This document shows, piece after piece, positions 17,782 to 27,054 of a DNA stretch of 64,000 nucleotides; within the stretch, counting starts at the first letter, position 1, and each line of letters starts with the position of its first letter. The stretch covers positions 69,622-133,621 of the forward strand of contig DGNO01000002.1 in the NCBI GenBank assembly GCA_002389665.1, read 5' to 3'. The notes beneath the pieces are model-generated. The model made no database searches. It had not been told where the DNA came from and saw nothing but the letters and a program-made list of their open reading frames with translations. Origin of the DNA: Rhodobiaceae bacterium UBA4490 (GTDB taxonomy: Bacteria; Pseudomonadota; Alphaproteobacteria; Parvibaculales; Parvibaculaceae). The position numbers and the translations under genes are program-made.

Positions 17782-17871
17782 GCCTCCTATTTCCGAGATC
17801 GCGCTAGAGAAGCGCCGCCAGACCGGCTAGAGTCCCGTCCAAACAAAGAAACAACGGACAGGGAGTTTGAT

Positions 17872-18729
17872 ATGGCAGGTCGGCTGAAAGGCAAAGTCGC
17901 CATCGTGACGGGCGGCGCAAGCGGCATGGGCAAAAGCACCGTGGAGCTTTTCCTCGAAGAAGGTGCGAAGGTCGTCGCCGCCGATGTGACGGACCATCTG
18001 GGCGAGGAAATGACCCAAATTCTGGGCCCGGACTTTCTCTACATCCATACGGATGTCTCCGTCGAAGCGGATATGAAACATCTCGTCAACGAGACCGTGA
18101 AGAAATTCGGGCGGCTCGATTGCATGTTCAACAATGCCGGCTATGTCGGCGCGCGCGGCGAGCTTTTCCAGATCGATATGGACGAGTTCGACGAAACAGT
18201 GGGCGTGCTGTTGAAAGGCGTCTTCCTCGGCTATAAATACGCCGTGCCGGTGATGAAGGTGCAAGGGGCGGGCTCGATCATCTCCACCGCTTCCGTCGCG
18301 GGGCTCCAGGCAGGGTTCGGCCCGCAGCCTTATTCGGCCTGTAAAGCAGCCGTCGCGCATCTCGCCCGCACGGCGGCGCTTGAGCTTGGGCCGCATAACA
18401 TTCGCTCCAACGCTATTTGCCCGGGCGGCATCGCCACCTCCATCTTCGGCTCGGCCATGGGGCTCGGCTCGCAGGTGGCCGATAAGTTCGGTGAATTCAT
18501 CAAGCCGCGCCTTGCCAAGATTCAGCCCATTCCGAAAGCGGGGCTCGGCCAGCATATTGCCGAAACGGCACTCTTTCTCGCCTCCGATGCCTCCGAATTC
18601 GTGACCGGCCAGGCTATCGCCGTCGATGGCGGGCTGACCGCCGGTCCCATGCACGGGATCGGCGCGAGCTTGAACATGGAAGAAGCGGTAACGGAGTTCA
18701 TGAATTCCGTGCAGGACGGCCGGTCCTGA
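17872..18729 (+). CDS. SDR family oxidoreductase
   Basis: This 285-residue SDR has TGGASGMG at residues 13-20, NNAG in MFNNAGYVG, active-site Ser in STASVAG and Tyr-x3-Lys in YSACK. The motif VVAADV after the second strand favours NAD(H). A C-terminal extension after VDGGLTAGP adds about 30 residues compared with minimal SDRs. It follows the enoyl-CoA hydratase by 90 bp with a GGGAG site before the ATG, and may oxidise a hydroxyacyl or alcohol intermediate of the same pathway. The substrate is unknown. Confidence 0.9.
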   Translation: MAGRLKGKVAIVTGGASGMGKSTVELFLEEGAKVVAADVTDHLGEEMTQILGPDFLYIHTDVSVEADMKHLVNETVKKFGRLDCMFNNAGYVGARGELFQIDMDEFDETVGVLLKGVFLGYKYAVPVMKVQGAGSIISTASVAGLQAGFGPQPYSACKAAVAHLARTAALELGPHNIRSNAICPGGIATSIFGSAMGLGSQVADKFGEFIKPRLAKIQPIPKAGLGQHIAETALFLASDASEFVTGQAIAVDGGLTAGPMHGIGASLNMEEAVTEFMNSVQDGRS

Positions 18730-18758
18730 ACGGCTGAGGGGAAAGCTCTGGGGGCCGC

Positions 18759-19346
18759 CTAGCGGATCCCCAGATCCTCGCCCACCACCCCTTCAAGATC
18801 GGGCGCATCGCTCCGGCAAACGAAATGGGCCGAACGGTCATCCGCCACCTCCCGCGCCACCGCATTGGCGTTCGGCGTTTCCAGCGCATCGATGAAGGCC
18901 ATGTGGCAGCTTTCGCCGTCCTCGAATTTCGAGACGACCAGAACCTGCCCGTCCGGTAAAGGATCGATGCCTGCCTGATGAGAGCCGCGATCGACGAAAT
19001 AGCGCACGATGGTGGCGAAAGGCTGCCCCTCTTCATCGAGCCGCCATTCCAGCTTCTCGCCAAGGCGGTTGAAGGGGGCGAGCGTCTGGCCGTGCTTGCC
19101 GGGAAACGCCCCGTCCCGCCCGAAAGCGATATAGAACCGCAAATCCCCCTCGCGCAGATAGATGTCATACCCGGCAATGCCATCGCAGCGCCAAAGCGCG
19201 GAGCCGAATTCCGGCTCTTCTTCCAATAGCGTGCATTTGTCAAGCGCGATGTCGGAATAAACGCTGGTAGGCGCGGCCTGAAGCCCGCCGCTTGAAACAA
19301 GACATCCAGCAATGACGGCCGCAATGGCCGAAACCCGTTTTCTCAT
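18759..19346 (-). CDS. hypothetical exported protein
   Basis: The 195-residue protein starts with a clear signal peptide (MRKRVSAIAAVIAGCLVSSGGLQA, cleavage after QAA). The mature part has three spaced cysteines (KCTLLEEE, WRCDGIAGYDIYLREGD, ESCHMAF) plus a fourth in FVCRSDAPD, so two disulfides are possible. DIYLREGDLRFYIAFGRDG resembles a conserved periplasmic domain seen in alphaproteobacterial hypothetical proteins, but I cannot name the family. It is convergent with the SDR gene at 17872-18729 and divergent from the next SDR. Confidence 0.7.
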   Translation of the reverse strand: MRKRVSAIAAVIAGCLVSSGGLQAAPTSVYSDIALDKCTLLEEEPEFGSALWRCDGIAGYDIYLREGDLRFYIAFGRDGAFPGKHGQTLAPFNRLGEKLEWRLDEEGQPFATIVRYFVDRGSHQAGIDPLPDGQVLVVSKFEDGESCHMAFIDALETPNANAVAREVADDRSAHFVCRSDAPDLEGVVGEDLGIR

Positions 19347-19485
19347 ACCCCGCCCCTCTTTGCCCGCAGTTTAGCGTAGATGGCGGCAACATCCAGAGAG
19401 GATTGCGGCTGCGGCAAGGGCTAGGGCCGCACCGCTTTTACCGTTAGACTGCCGCCAACCACAGTCAAAATCCGGGGAGAAATCC

Positions 19486-20274
19486 ATGTCGCTCGAAAAT
19501 ACCGTTTCCATTGTCACAGGCTCCGCAACGGGGCTCGGCGCCGCCGTTGCCATCGGCCTTGCCGAGCGGGGCTCCAAGCTCGTCATCAATTATACGAAGA
19601 GTGAAAAGGAAGCGAAGGAAACGGTGGAGGCCTGCAAGGCAAAAGGCGCGGAAGCCATTCTCGCCCAGGGCGATGTGGGCAATGACGAAGACTGCCAGCG
19701 CATCGCCAAAGCCGCGCTCGATAAATGGGGCCGCATCGACGTCCTCGTCAACAATGCGGGCACGACACAATTTGCCGATCACGCGAAACTCGATGCGCTG
19801 GACGCAGATGATTTCCTCAGCATCTACCGCATCAATGTGGTGGGGCCTTATCAGATGATCCGCGCCTGCGCACCCGCCATGAAAAAACAGGGCATGGGCC
19901 GCGTGGTGAACATTTCTTCCATCGCAGGCGTCACCGGCATCGGGTCATCCGTCGCCTATGCCGCTTCCAAAGGCGCGCTCAACACCATGACGCTCTCGCT
20001 TGCCCGTTCGCTTGCCCCGGAAATCCGGGTGAATGCGGTCTGTCCCGGTTTCATCGGCACGCGCTGGTTCTCGGACCGGTTCGGCGAAAACCAGTTCAAC
20101 AGCATCGTCAAGCAGCAGGAAGAAACAACGCCCCTGCAGCGCGCCGGCATGGCCGAAGACATCGCCAAAGCGGTGATCTTCTTTGCCGATGAAGGGGGCG
20201 AGCACATTACCGGCGAAACGCTGATCACCGATGCCGGGCTGCATCTGGGCTTTGCACCGCTCGCCGCCCGCTAA
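19486..20274 (+). CDS. SDR family oxidoreductase (FabG-like)
   Basis: The 262-residue product has TGSATGLG near the N-terminus, NNAGTTQFADH, the catalytic Ser in ISSIAG and YAASK as the Tyr-x3-Lys pair. The C-terminus DEGGEHITGETLITDAGLHLGFAP is like 3-oxoacyl-ACP reductases. The basic residues after the second strand (VINYTKSEKEAKE) point to NADPH use. Its last 4 bp overlap the end of the convergent alpha/beta hydrolase gene. The substrate is not known. Confidence 0.9.
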   Translation: MSLENTVSIVTGSATGLGAAVAIGLAERGSKLVINYTKSEKEAKETVEACKAKGAEAILAQGDVGNDEDCQRIAKAALDKWGRIDVLVNNAGTTQFADHAKLDALDADDFLSIYRINVVGPYQMIRACAPAMKKQGMGRVVNISSIAGVTGIGSSVAYAASKGALNTMTLSLARSLAPEIRVNAVCPGFIGTRWFSDRFGENQFNSIVKQQEETTPLQRAGMAEDIAKAVIFFADEGGEHITGETLITDAGLHLGFAPLAAR

Positions 20275-21032
20275 GAACGGGCAACATTTTCCAGAAAGGC
20301 GAGCACGGCGCGTTTCGTCTGCGCATCACCGACGGTGCGCATATGATCGCGCCGGGGCACGATATGCGCCTGCCCGCCCGGAATGGCGTCCGCCAACGGG
20401 CCGGGCGGTCCGGCAAGATCGTCCCGCTCCCCGGCAATGACGAGAACGGGCGCGGCGATGCGGGAAAGTTCCTGGCGTGTGAAAGGCTCCCGCGCCCGCG
20501 CAAAACACGCAGCCAGCGCCTTACGGTCCTGTTTGTTGTGATCGGCAAAAATCCGGAACGCCCGCGCCGCCGGGTCCGTGATACTGGCCGGATCGCTTGC
20601 TTCCATCGCCGCGATGACAGGCTCGACATGGGACGGCGGCTCGAAGAGCCGCGCCCCCACCCCGCCCGCGATGAGCGAGCCGAAAAGCCGCGGGACATCC
20701 GAGGCGAGGCGCAGGCCGATCATCGCACCCAGAGAATAACCCATGACATGGGGCCGTTTGAGGCTCAGATGCTCGATCAGCCCGGCAAGGTCGCGGGCAA
20801 GGAGCGCCGGACTGTAGTCCGCCGGATCATAGAGCTTGCCGCTGCGCCCATGGCCGCGCAGATCGAAAAGGATGGTGCGGTAGCCGGCTTCCTGCAGCGC
20901 GCTCGTCCAGCCGGGCTCCACCCAATTCGCCAGATGCGTCGAGGCAAAACCATGGACGAGGACAATGGCCGGGCCTTCCCCCTCGTCCCGATAGGCGATC
21001 CGCACGCCCTCCGACTGAAAATACTCCATCAC
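20271..21032 (-). CDS. alpha/beta hydrolase
   Basis: At 253 residues, with VLVHGFASTHLANW (HG oxyanion region), FDLRGHGRSGKLYDP, the nucleophile elbow GYSLGA, an Asp in AGERDDL and the catalytic His in PRRDHMRTVG, this is a standard alpha/beta hydrolase, close to 3-oxoadipate enol-lactonase-like and epoxide-hydrolase-like members. The first two codons are both Met, and either may be the start; AAGGAGGCGTG upstream supports both. The gene is divergent from the M20 amidohydrolase gene, 79 bp away. Confidence 0.88.
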   Translation of the reverse strand: MMEYFQSEGVRIAYRDEGEGPAIVLVHGFASTHLANWVEPGWTSALQEAGYRTILFDLRGHGRSGKLYDPADYSPALLARDLAGLIEHLSLKRPHVMGYSLGAMIGLRLASDVPRLFGSLIAGGVGARLFEPPSHVEPVIAAMEASDPASITDPAARAFRIFADHNKQDRKALAACFARAREPFTRQELSRIAAPVLVIAGERDDLAGPPGPLADAIPGGQAHIVPRRDHMRTVGDAQTKRAVLAFLENVARS

Positions 21033-21111
21033 GCCTCCTTGAAACCGCCTGCTTTGCTGCCGCTGGCAAGAGCTGCCGCCTCCCGCTAGGATAAAGAAAA
21101 GGGAGGCTTAT

Positions 21112-22368
21112 ATGGCTGATACGAAAGCGCTGAAAAAGCAAGTCTGCGACATGATCGACGCCATGTCGGGGGAGCTGATCGATATCAGCCATGCCATTCA
21201 CGCCCGCCCGGAGCTTGCCTTTCACGAGCATCACGCCGCCAAGACCCTGACCGGCGCGCTGGAGAAAAACGGCCTGCCCGTGACGCGGGCGGCCTTCGGC
21301 CTTGAAACCGCCTACGCTTCCGCCTTCGGCAGCGGCGGGGCGGAAGTTGCCATCCTTTCCGAATATGACGCCCTGCCCGGCATCGGCCATGCCTGCGGCC
21401 ATAACATCATCGCCACGACCGGCCTTGGCGCGGCGCTCGCCCTTTCCAAGCTGAACGGCGCCCTGCCCGGCCGCGTGCGCTATCTCGGCACCCCGGCGGA
21501 GGAAAAAGGCGGCGGCAAGGAACTGATGGCCCAGTTCGGCGCCTTTGACGGGCTGGATGCCGCCATGATGGTGCACCCGGCGGGCATCAACCTTGCCACC
21601 ATGCCCTGCATCTGCATTTCGGAAGTGGAAGTCACCTATCACGGCAAGAGCGCCCATGCCTCCGCCATGCCCCATGCCGGGATCAACGCGCTCGATGCGC
21701 TGATCACCGCCTATCAGGCCATCGCGCAATTGCGCCAGCACATCCGCCCGACCGAGCGCATTCACGGCATCATCACCAAAGGGGGCGATGCGCCCAATAT
21801 CGTGCCGGAAGTAGCCCAGGCGGTTTTCTATGTGCGCGCGGCCAATGCCGAAGATCTTGCCGCGCTCAAAAAGCGCGTCACCGGCTGTTTCGAGGCAGGC
21901 GGCATGGCAACGGGCGCTGGGGTCCAGATCCGCTGGGCAAAGGCGGACTATCTCGACATGAAAACGAGCTGGCCGCTCGCCAAGGCCTATGAGGAAAACA
22001 GCCGCATGCTGGGGCGGGATTTCTTTCCGCTGGAAAAACTGCCCGCCGGTTCAGCCGGCAGCACGGATATGGGTAATGTCAGCCACCGCGTACCCTCCAT
22101 CCATCCCATGATTGCCTCAGCGCCCGCCCATGTCGTCATCCATAATCCGGAATTCGCTCGCTGGGCGGCCTCGGATCTCGGCGACAAGGCCTGCATCGAC
22201 GGCGCCAAAGCGCTTGCCATGACCGCCATCGATTTTTTGAGTGATCAGGCCATGCAGGCAGAAGCGAAAGAGGGTTTTGCCAAGAGCGCGGAGTTTTCCG
22301 CCCGTTCCGTCGCCGCCGCTTTCAACCCGGACGGCGTGCAGGAAATCGGCGGCTGCGGTTGCTGTTGA
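21112..22368 (+). CDS. M20 family amidohydrolase/peptidase
   Basis: The 418-residue enzyme carries SEYDALPGIGHACGHNIIAT and TPAEEKGGGKELM, which hold the Asp, His and Glu ligands and the general base of the M20D dinuclear metal site. The dimerisation domain follows (VEVTYHGKSAHASAMPHAGINALDAL). It is closest to the AbgB/p-aminobenzoyl-glutamate hydrolase branch, which cleaves amides of aromatic or acyl amino acids. The C-terminus is odd: it ends QEIGGCGCC, with three cysteines in the last four positions, which is not usual and could bind a metal. Two GPH symporter genes lie just beyond on the other strand. Confidence 0.88.
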   Translation: MADTKALKKQVCDMIDAMSGELIDISHAIHARPELAFHEHHAAKTLTGALEKNGLPVTRAAFGLETAYASAFGSGGAEVAILSEYDALPGIGHACGHNIIATTGLGAALALSKLNGALPGRVRYLGTPAEEKGGGKELMAQFGAFDGLDAAMMVHPAGINLATMPCICISEVEVTYHGKSAHASAMPHAGINALDALITAYQAIAQLRQHIRPTERIHGIITKGGDAPNIVPEVAQAVFYVRAANAEDLAALKKRVTGCFEAGGMATGAGVQIRWAKADYLDMKTSWPLAKAYEENSRMLGRDFFPLEKLPAGSAGSTDMGNVSHRVPSIHPMIASAPAHVVIHNPEFARWAASDLGDKACIDGAKALAMTAIDFLSDQAMQAEAKEGFAKSAEFSARSVAAAFNPDGVQEIGGCGCC

Positions 22369-22401
22369 GCCGCTGCCGCCGAATTTCGATCACAGGCCCG
22401 A

Positions 22402-23769
22402 TCACGGAATAGGCCGCTGGGCGCTTTCCACTTCTTCCAGATAGCGCTCTTCCAGAATCTTGCGCATTTCCTTCTGCTTTTTCTCATCGATGGGAAAGCC
22501 CCACATCAAGAAGGCGACGCTGGCATTGGCCAGCATCGGAATGCCGACGAAAATATAAGAAAGGCGGTCGACCACCTCCGGCGGATTGTCCCCTTGCGGG
22601 TCGAAACCGACCAGCGCCAGAAGCCAGAAGACGACGCCGACGGCAATCGCCGCGCCGGTTTTCTGCGTCAGCGTGAGGAGCGAATAGAAAAGCCCCGTAC
22701 GCCGCTCCCCCGTTTCGATTTCGTCGAGATCGCCGATATCGGCCATGATCGAGCGGTAAAGCAGGTTCATCGCCCCGGCATTCACCCCGAGGAAAAAAAG
22801 CATGCCGCCCGCAATCCAGATATTGCCGTCGGGAATGAGAAAGACGAGCGGCACCAGGCAGGCATTGAACGTGCCCGACGCCACCGCCGCCCGGTGCTTG
22901 CCGAGCGCGCGGGCAAGACGCACCACGACCGGTACGAAAAGCACGCCCGCCGTGAAATAGAGCAGCAGAAGCAGCGGGATATATTCTTTCAGCCGCCAGT
23001 CATATTCCACGATGTAAACGAAGAGCGAGCCGAGCGAGGCGCCGGAAACGCCGGAGGCGAAATCCGCCGCCGTCACGCGCCGCAGCGGCGCATTGCGCAG
23101 GAGCGGCTCCAGCATCTGCTTGACGGACAGAACTCCGGGCAGCTTGATGTTGCGTTCCGGCGTAATGGTGACGGCAAAGAAAACCGCGATGGGCAGCATC
23201 ACGATGACGAACCAGCCGATGGAATTCACCCGGTCCGCATCTACCGTGTCGGGCGTGCTCAGATAAATCTGCACCAGCGCCACAAGCACGAGCACGATCG
23301 GCACACCGGCAATCTGCGCCCCTTCACGGAAACCTTGAATGCGCGAGCGTTCATTATAATCGCGGTCGAGTTCCGCCCCCCAGGACATGTGGGAAATGGT
23401 GAGCATCGTCCAGCCGATATAAAGAAAGATCATCCAGCCCGCGAGATAATAGGGCGTGACGGGCTTCGATGGCAGGAAGACCATATAGGCGGAGAGCATG
23501 AGGATCGGCACGGAAAGCGCGATCCAATGCCGCCGCCGCCCCCAGCGGGAGGGATACTTGTCCGACAGAAAGCCCATGACCGGGTCCGTCACCACATCCC
23601 AAAGGCGGCAGATCAGAAAGATCGTGCCGACCGTGGCAAGCCCGAGCCCCATTTCGCCTGCATAGAACTGCGGCAAAAACACCGAGATCGGCACACCAAG
23701 CGCTGCAATGGGAACGGCGGGACCTGCATAGAGAAGCAAACGCCAGTTGGACAGACGGCCTTCATTCAT
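22402..23769 (-). CDS. GPH family (MelB-like) MFS symporter
   Basis: The 455-residue product has about 12 membrane segments and the GPH signature ICRLWDVVTDPVMGFLSDKYPSRWGRRRHWI in the first half. This is the sodium/proton:glycoside symporter group, which also includes transporters for other organic anions. The ATG at 23769 is chosen over a TTG two codons earlier; neither has a strong ribosome-binding site. The related transporter gene at 23801 ends 31 bp upstream on the same strand, so both are probably on one transcript. The substrate cannot be read from the sequence. Confidence 0.88.
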   Translation of the reverse strand: MNEGRLSNWRLLLYAGPAVPIAALGVPISVFLPQFYAGEMGLGLATVGTIFLICRLWDVVTDPVMGFLSDKYPSRWGRRRHWIALSVPILMLSAYMVFLPSKPVTPYYLAGWMIFLYIGWTMLTISHMSWGAELDRDYNERSRIQGFREGAQIAGVPIVLVLVALVQIYLSTPDTVDADRVNSIGWFVIVMLPIAVFFAVTITPERNIKLPGVLSVKQMLEPLLRNAPLRRVTAADFASGVSGASLGSLFVYIVEYDWRLKEYIPLLLLLYFTAGVLFVPVVVRLARALGKHRAAVASGTFNACLVPLVFLIPDGNIWIAGGMLFFLGVNAGAMNLLYRSIMADIGDLDEIETGERRTGLFYSLLTLTQKTGAAIAVGVVFWLLALVGFDPQGDNPPEVVDRLSYIFVGIPMLANASVAFLMWGFPIDEKKQKEMRKILEERYLEEVESAQRPIP

Positions 23770-23800
23770 CCGCAAAACTCATTTTCTTGTTGGTTGGGGG

Positions 23801-25225
23801 TTAATCCGCTGGCGCACCTGTCGGCCGCGGATCGACGGTAGCGGCAGTACGCGATCCGATGGCCGCTTCCGCGACATCGAGCGCCCGCGCTTCCAGGATA
23901 CGGCGGTTTTCCAATTGCTTCGTTTCGTCGATGGGAAAACGCCAGATGAGATAGGCACAGGCCAGCGCGATGATAAAGGCCGGCCATACGTAAACGGCCT
24001 TGAGGCCCGCGATGACTTCCGGTGAATTTTCGCCGCCCGCCTGAAAACCGATCAGGTCGAGCGCGGCATAGGCGATGCCGATCGCCACTGCATGACCCAC
24101 CTTGTTCGTCATGGTGAGGAGCGAATAGAAAAGCCCCGTGCGCTGCTGCCCGCTTTGCACTGCATCATGGTCGGCGACATCGGCCATGATCGAGCGGAAG
24201 AGGAACGGCCCTGCCCCCATATTAACGCCGAGCGCAATCCAGCAAGCCATGGCCATAGGCACATTGCCTTCGGGAATGAGCAGAATGAGCGGCAGTGTCG
24301 CGCCGCTGAAAAGCGCCGAAAAGGCAACGGACTTGTGCTTACCGAATTTGCGCGACAAGACCATGATCAGGGGAATGAAGGTCACGCCGGAAATGAAATA
24401 AACGAGCAGCATCGCATCCGATGCGCTGCCGAGCTTCAAGGCATCGCTTGCCAGGAAGATGAAAAGCGAAGCCACGATGCCGCCGGAAATACCGGAAATG
24501 AGATCCACCGCCAGAATGATCTGCAGCGGCTTGGAGGTGGCCAGAAGTTTGACGGCCTGCTTCCAGGGCACATGCTGGGGCGGCGGCGTTTTGCGCTCTT
24601 TCACGCCAAACACGGCCACGGCGACGGTAATGGGCAACATGATGATAATAAAAAGCCCCATCAGCGTGACCGCGTGGGGTTCGGACTCTTCGGGGAAAAT
24701 CAGATGCGCGAAGACCGGCAGGGTGAGCACGAAGACCATGCCCAGAATAAGCGCGATCTCACGCGCCCCGTGCACGCGGCTGCGCTCATAATAAGCCGGC
24801 GTCAGCTCCGCCCCCCAGGACAGGTGCGAGATCGTCAGCAATGTCCATCCCACATAAAGAATAAACATCCAGAACATGAGATAGACGCCGTTCACCTCCC
24901 CGCTCGGCAGGAAGATCATATAGGCGGAGAGCATGAGGATCGGCACGGAGAGCACGATCCAGTGACGCCGCCGTCCCCAGCGCGTTTCGAACTTGTCGGA
25001 AAGAATGCCGAGCACGGGGTCCGTAAAGACATCCCAGAACCGGGCGATCATGAAGAGGAAGCCGACCAGCGCCAGCCCCAGGCCCATTTCCTTTGCATAG
25101 AAAGGCGGCAGGTGCACCACGAGCGGCAGCCCGAGAGCGGAAATGGGAATTGCCGGCAGAGAATAGGAAAACAGCGTAAAGTTTTTCAGCGCGTCAGAAC
25201 GCTCGCGGCTGGCAGCCTCGGCCAT
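23801..25225 (-). CDS. GPH family (MelB-like) MFS symporter
   Basis: A 474-residue polytopic protein paralogous to the following gene: both share the ALGLPLVVHLPPFYAKEMGLGLA-type opening and the loop motif DPVLGILSDKFETRWGRRRHW. About 12 membrane helices are visible, with a cytoplasmic basic loop after helix 2. The ATG at 25225 follows GGAGGAGAGG, a very strong site. The two tandem copies suggest transport of two related substrates, or a heteromeric or differential use. The neighbouring amidohydrolase is a possible partner, but this is context only. Confidence 0.9.
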   Translation of the reverse strand: MAEAASRERSDALKNFTLFSYSLPAIPISALGLPLVVHLPPFYAKEMGLGLALVGFLFMIARFWDVFTDPVLGILSDKFETRWGRRRHWIVLSVPILMLSAYMIFLPSGEVNGVYLMFWMFILYVGWTLLTISHLSWGAELTPAYYERSRVHGAREIALILGMVFVLTLPVFAHLIFPEESEPHAVTLMGLFIIIMLPITVAVAVFGVKERKTPPPQHVPWKQAVKLLATSKPLQIILAVDLISGISGGIVASLFIFLASDALKLGSASDAMLLVYFISGVTFIPLIMVLSRKFGKHKSVAFSALFSGATLPLILLIPEGNVPMAMACWIALGVNMGAGPFLFRSIMADVADHDAVQSGQQRTGLFYSLLTMTNKVGHAVAIGIAYAALDLIGFQAGGENSPEVIAGLKAVYVWPAFIIALACAYLIWRFPIDETKQLENRRILEARALDVAEAAIGSRTAATVDPRPTGAPAD

Positions 25226-25539
25226 GCCTCTCCTCCCTATGGTCCTCCACCCGGCAGCGCCTTTCTTGCGAGGCGTATTACCGGGATGAAGTATGACAGA
25301 ATGTCACGGCTCCCATCAACGTTTTTAGGGTAACGAACCGTAACAGAGGCAGAGCCGCCCCGGACAGCGCTCGGCAGCCCCTGCAGAGGGACCGGTTTTA
25401 GGGCTAGGCAGCCGCCCTTCGGGCCGGTAGGTTACGCACGTTTCAAGCCTCGCAGGAAACGCGTTGCAAGGCTCCGCACCGAAGCCGCAGCGCGGCACGG
25501 GGCCTTGGGGCAGGAACTTACGCAAAGACGGGATCGAAC
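25226..25539. other. intergenic region between divergent genes
   Basis: This 314-bp stretch lies upstream of both the transporter operon and the zinc-finger gene. It holds a TGACA-GAA-TGTCA inverted repeat at 25294-25306 and a direct repeat of GTAAC near 25333-25346. No gene was recognised in it. Confidence 0.4.
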
Positions 25540-25764
25540 ATGGCCAGCGACCACTCCGTACCGAAATTCGCCAATGATGAAGGTGTTGCCGAAATTCGCA
25601 TCGGCGCGCGGGAATTCGAATGCATGGGTGCCTCAGCCCCCTTCGATCATCCCCATGTCTATCTGGATATGGGCTCGGACGACCACATCGTCTGCCCCTA
25701 CTGCTCAACGCTTTACCGTTTCGATGCCAGCCTGAAGCAGGACGAGCAGAAAAACGCCGCCTGA
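25540..25764 (+). CDS. zinc-finger domain protein (zf-CHCC, NDUFS6-like)
   Basis: The 74-residue protein has the CHCC pattern: Cys28, His37-Pro38, Cys52 and Cys55, in FECMGASAPFDHPHVYLDMG and IVCPYCSTLYRF. This matches the zf-CHCC family, related to the zinc-binding domain of complex I subunit NDUFS6/NuoS6, which is found as a small separate protein in many alphaproteobacteria. It binds one zinc ion and may associate with complex I, though this is not shown for most bacterial members. It converges on the PAS-domain gene 20 bp away. Confidence 0.9.
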   Translation: MASDHSVPKFANDEGVAEIRIGAREFECMGASAPFDHPHVYLDMGSDDHIVCPYCSTLYRFDASLKQDEQKNAA

Positions 25765-25784
25765 TAGAGCGGCATTAAAGCCCG

Positions 25785-26723
25785 TTATTTCGGTGAAGAC
25801 TGGACGCGGACCTGCTTGCCGAGCGTGTCGATGATGTCCTTCTGACTGCCGACTTCTTCGCGCAAATGCGAAAGCTCCGCCTGCTGGGCATGAACTTGGC
25901 CCGTGGAGCGCTCCAGTGCCTGCTCAAGGCGCTGCTTCTCGGCAAGATCCTCCATCATCAGATAGATCGCCTGCTGGCCGTCATAATCGATATTCACCGC
26001 ATAGACATGCACCCGGAAGCTGCGGCCCGCCGCATCGCACATGGAAATTTCAGTGCCTGTTTCCGCATCCCCGCCATCGGCGACAAGCGCCATCAGCCGC
26101 TCGTAATCGGCCGGCTGCGGCACGAAGACGGAAAACCGCCGCTTGGAAAGCTCCGTCGGCGTCAGACCGAAAAGCCCGCCCGCCCGACGGTTGGCAAAGA
26201 GCACGCGGCGCGCCGCCGGCTCGACCACCAGCACAGGGTACGGCGCCACATGAAAAAGCGCATCATGGCGCATAGCAAGCCGCCGGGCTGCCCGCAACGT
26301 CATTTCATGGTCGCGCTTTTCCATCGAGAGCGCTTCTTCCGTTGCAGCAAGACCGCTTGAGGCTTCCTTGTAATCGCGCTCCAGCGCAGCCAGACGCGTC
26401 TTCGTCAGACGCTGCCCGGCGAACAGCCACATGGCAGCGATAAAGCACAAAAGCCCCATCAGGCTGGCACCCACGGCAATGGTGGCCGCCAAGCCGAAGC
26501 CTGCTTCCATCTGCGTTTCCGCATCCGCCATCCAGAGCCAGATACCCGCGCCTCCCGCAACAAGGAGGCCCCACAGGACCACCCCGCCGGCCATCAGGCC
26601 GGGAAAATACGTGTCGCCGTCCTCGTGAGCGGGATCCTGTGTCCGGCTCATCTGGGACGGCTTGGAGGGCTTCTCTGGAACATCCAGATAGTCCGGGGTG
26701 TTGTAAGATGCCGGTGTCTGCAT
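25785..26723 (-). CDS. membrane-bound PAS-domain protein with coiled coils
   Basis: Starting at the ATG at 26723 the protein has 312 residues. Two membrane segments lie near 41-66 and 76-102, then a coiled coil (about 104-140), a PAS domain (about 150-260, with LFHVAPYPVLVVEPAARRVLFANRRAGGLFGLTPTEL and the strand VNIDYDGQQAIYLMMEDLAEKQRLE) and a C-terminal coiled coil. There is no histidine kinase, GGDEF or methyl-accepting domain, so it may be a sensor that signals through a partner. A longer N-terminus up to 26999 is open but looks non-coding. A perfect palindrome lies about 90 bp upstream. Confidence 0.75.
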   Translation of the reverse strand: MQTPASYNTPDYLDVPEKPSKPSQMSRTQDPAHEDGDTYFPGLMAGGVVLWGLLVAGGAGIWLWMADAETQMEAGFGLAATIAVGASLMGLLCFIAAMWLFAGQRLTKTRLAALERDYKEASSGLAATEEALSMEKRDHEMTLRAARRLAMRHDALFHVAPYPVLVVEPAARRVLFANRRAGGLFGLTPTELSKRRFSVFVPQPADYERLMALVADGGDAETGTEISMCDAAGRSFRVHVYAVNIDYDGQQAIYLMMEDLAEKQRLEQALERSTGQVHAQQAELSHLREEVGSQKDIIDTLGKQVRVQSSPK

Positions 26724-26812
26724 CACCCTGACCAATCCATGAATTCGCCTTTTCAGGCATAGAGGCAGCGCCTTAAGAAACCACGCCTTATCCTCATCAA
26801 TTTCCGTTAAAA

Positions 26813-26830
26813 TTGAAACAATTGTTTCAA
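26813..26830. promoter_or_regulatory. perfect 18-bp palindrome, candidate operator
   Basis: TTGAAACAATTGTTTCAA is its own reverse complement. It lies in the 331-bp gap (26724-27054) upstream of the PAS gene, 90 bp from its start codon. The length and symmetry fit a TetR- or MarR-like operator. Nothing else was recognised in the gap. Confidence 0.4.
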
Positions 26831-27054
26831 CATGCCGGGCGCCAGCCTTCAGTGAACGCCGCAACACCGGCAAAGGTCCCTGAAATATGCAATCCGCAAA
26901 TGTGCCGGAAAGCCTGAGAAACCAAAGCAGATAGCTTGATCCGTTCAGGGAGTAAGTCAGACAAACATGGCAAAATGAGGGTGTATGGGAGATGAACACG
27001 GTAGGTCTTGCCGCCTGGCTGCGTCGTTCTACCGCAGCATTTTAATGACAAGGA

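Noticed and set aside
25294..25306. TGACA-GAA-TGTCA repeat upstream of the GPH transporter operon, as a fifth copy of the TetR operator
   Set aside because: The arms match, but the spacer is 3 bp instead of the constant 7 bp, so the geometry would not suit the same dimer. It may belong to another regulator.
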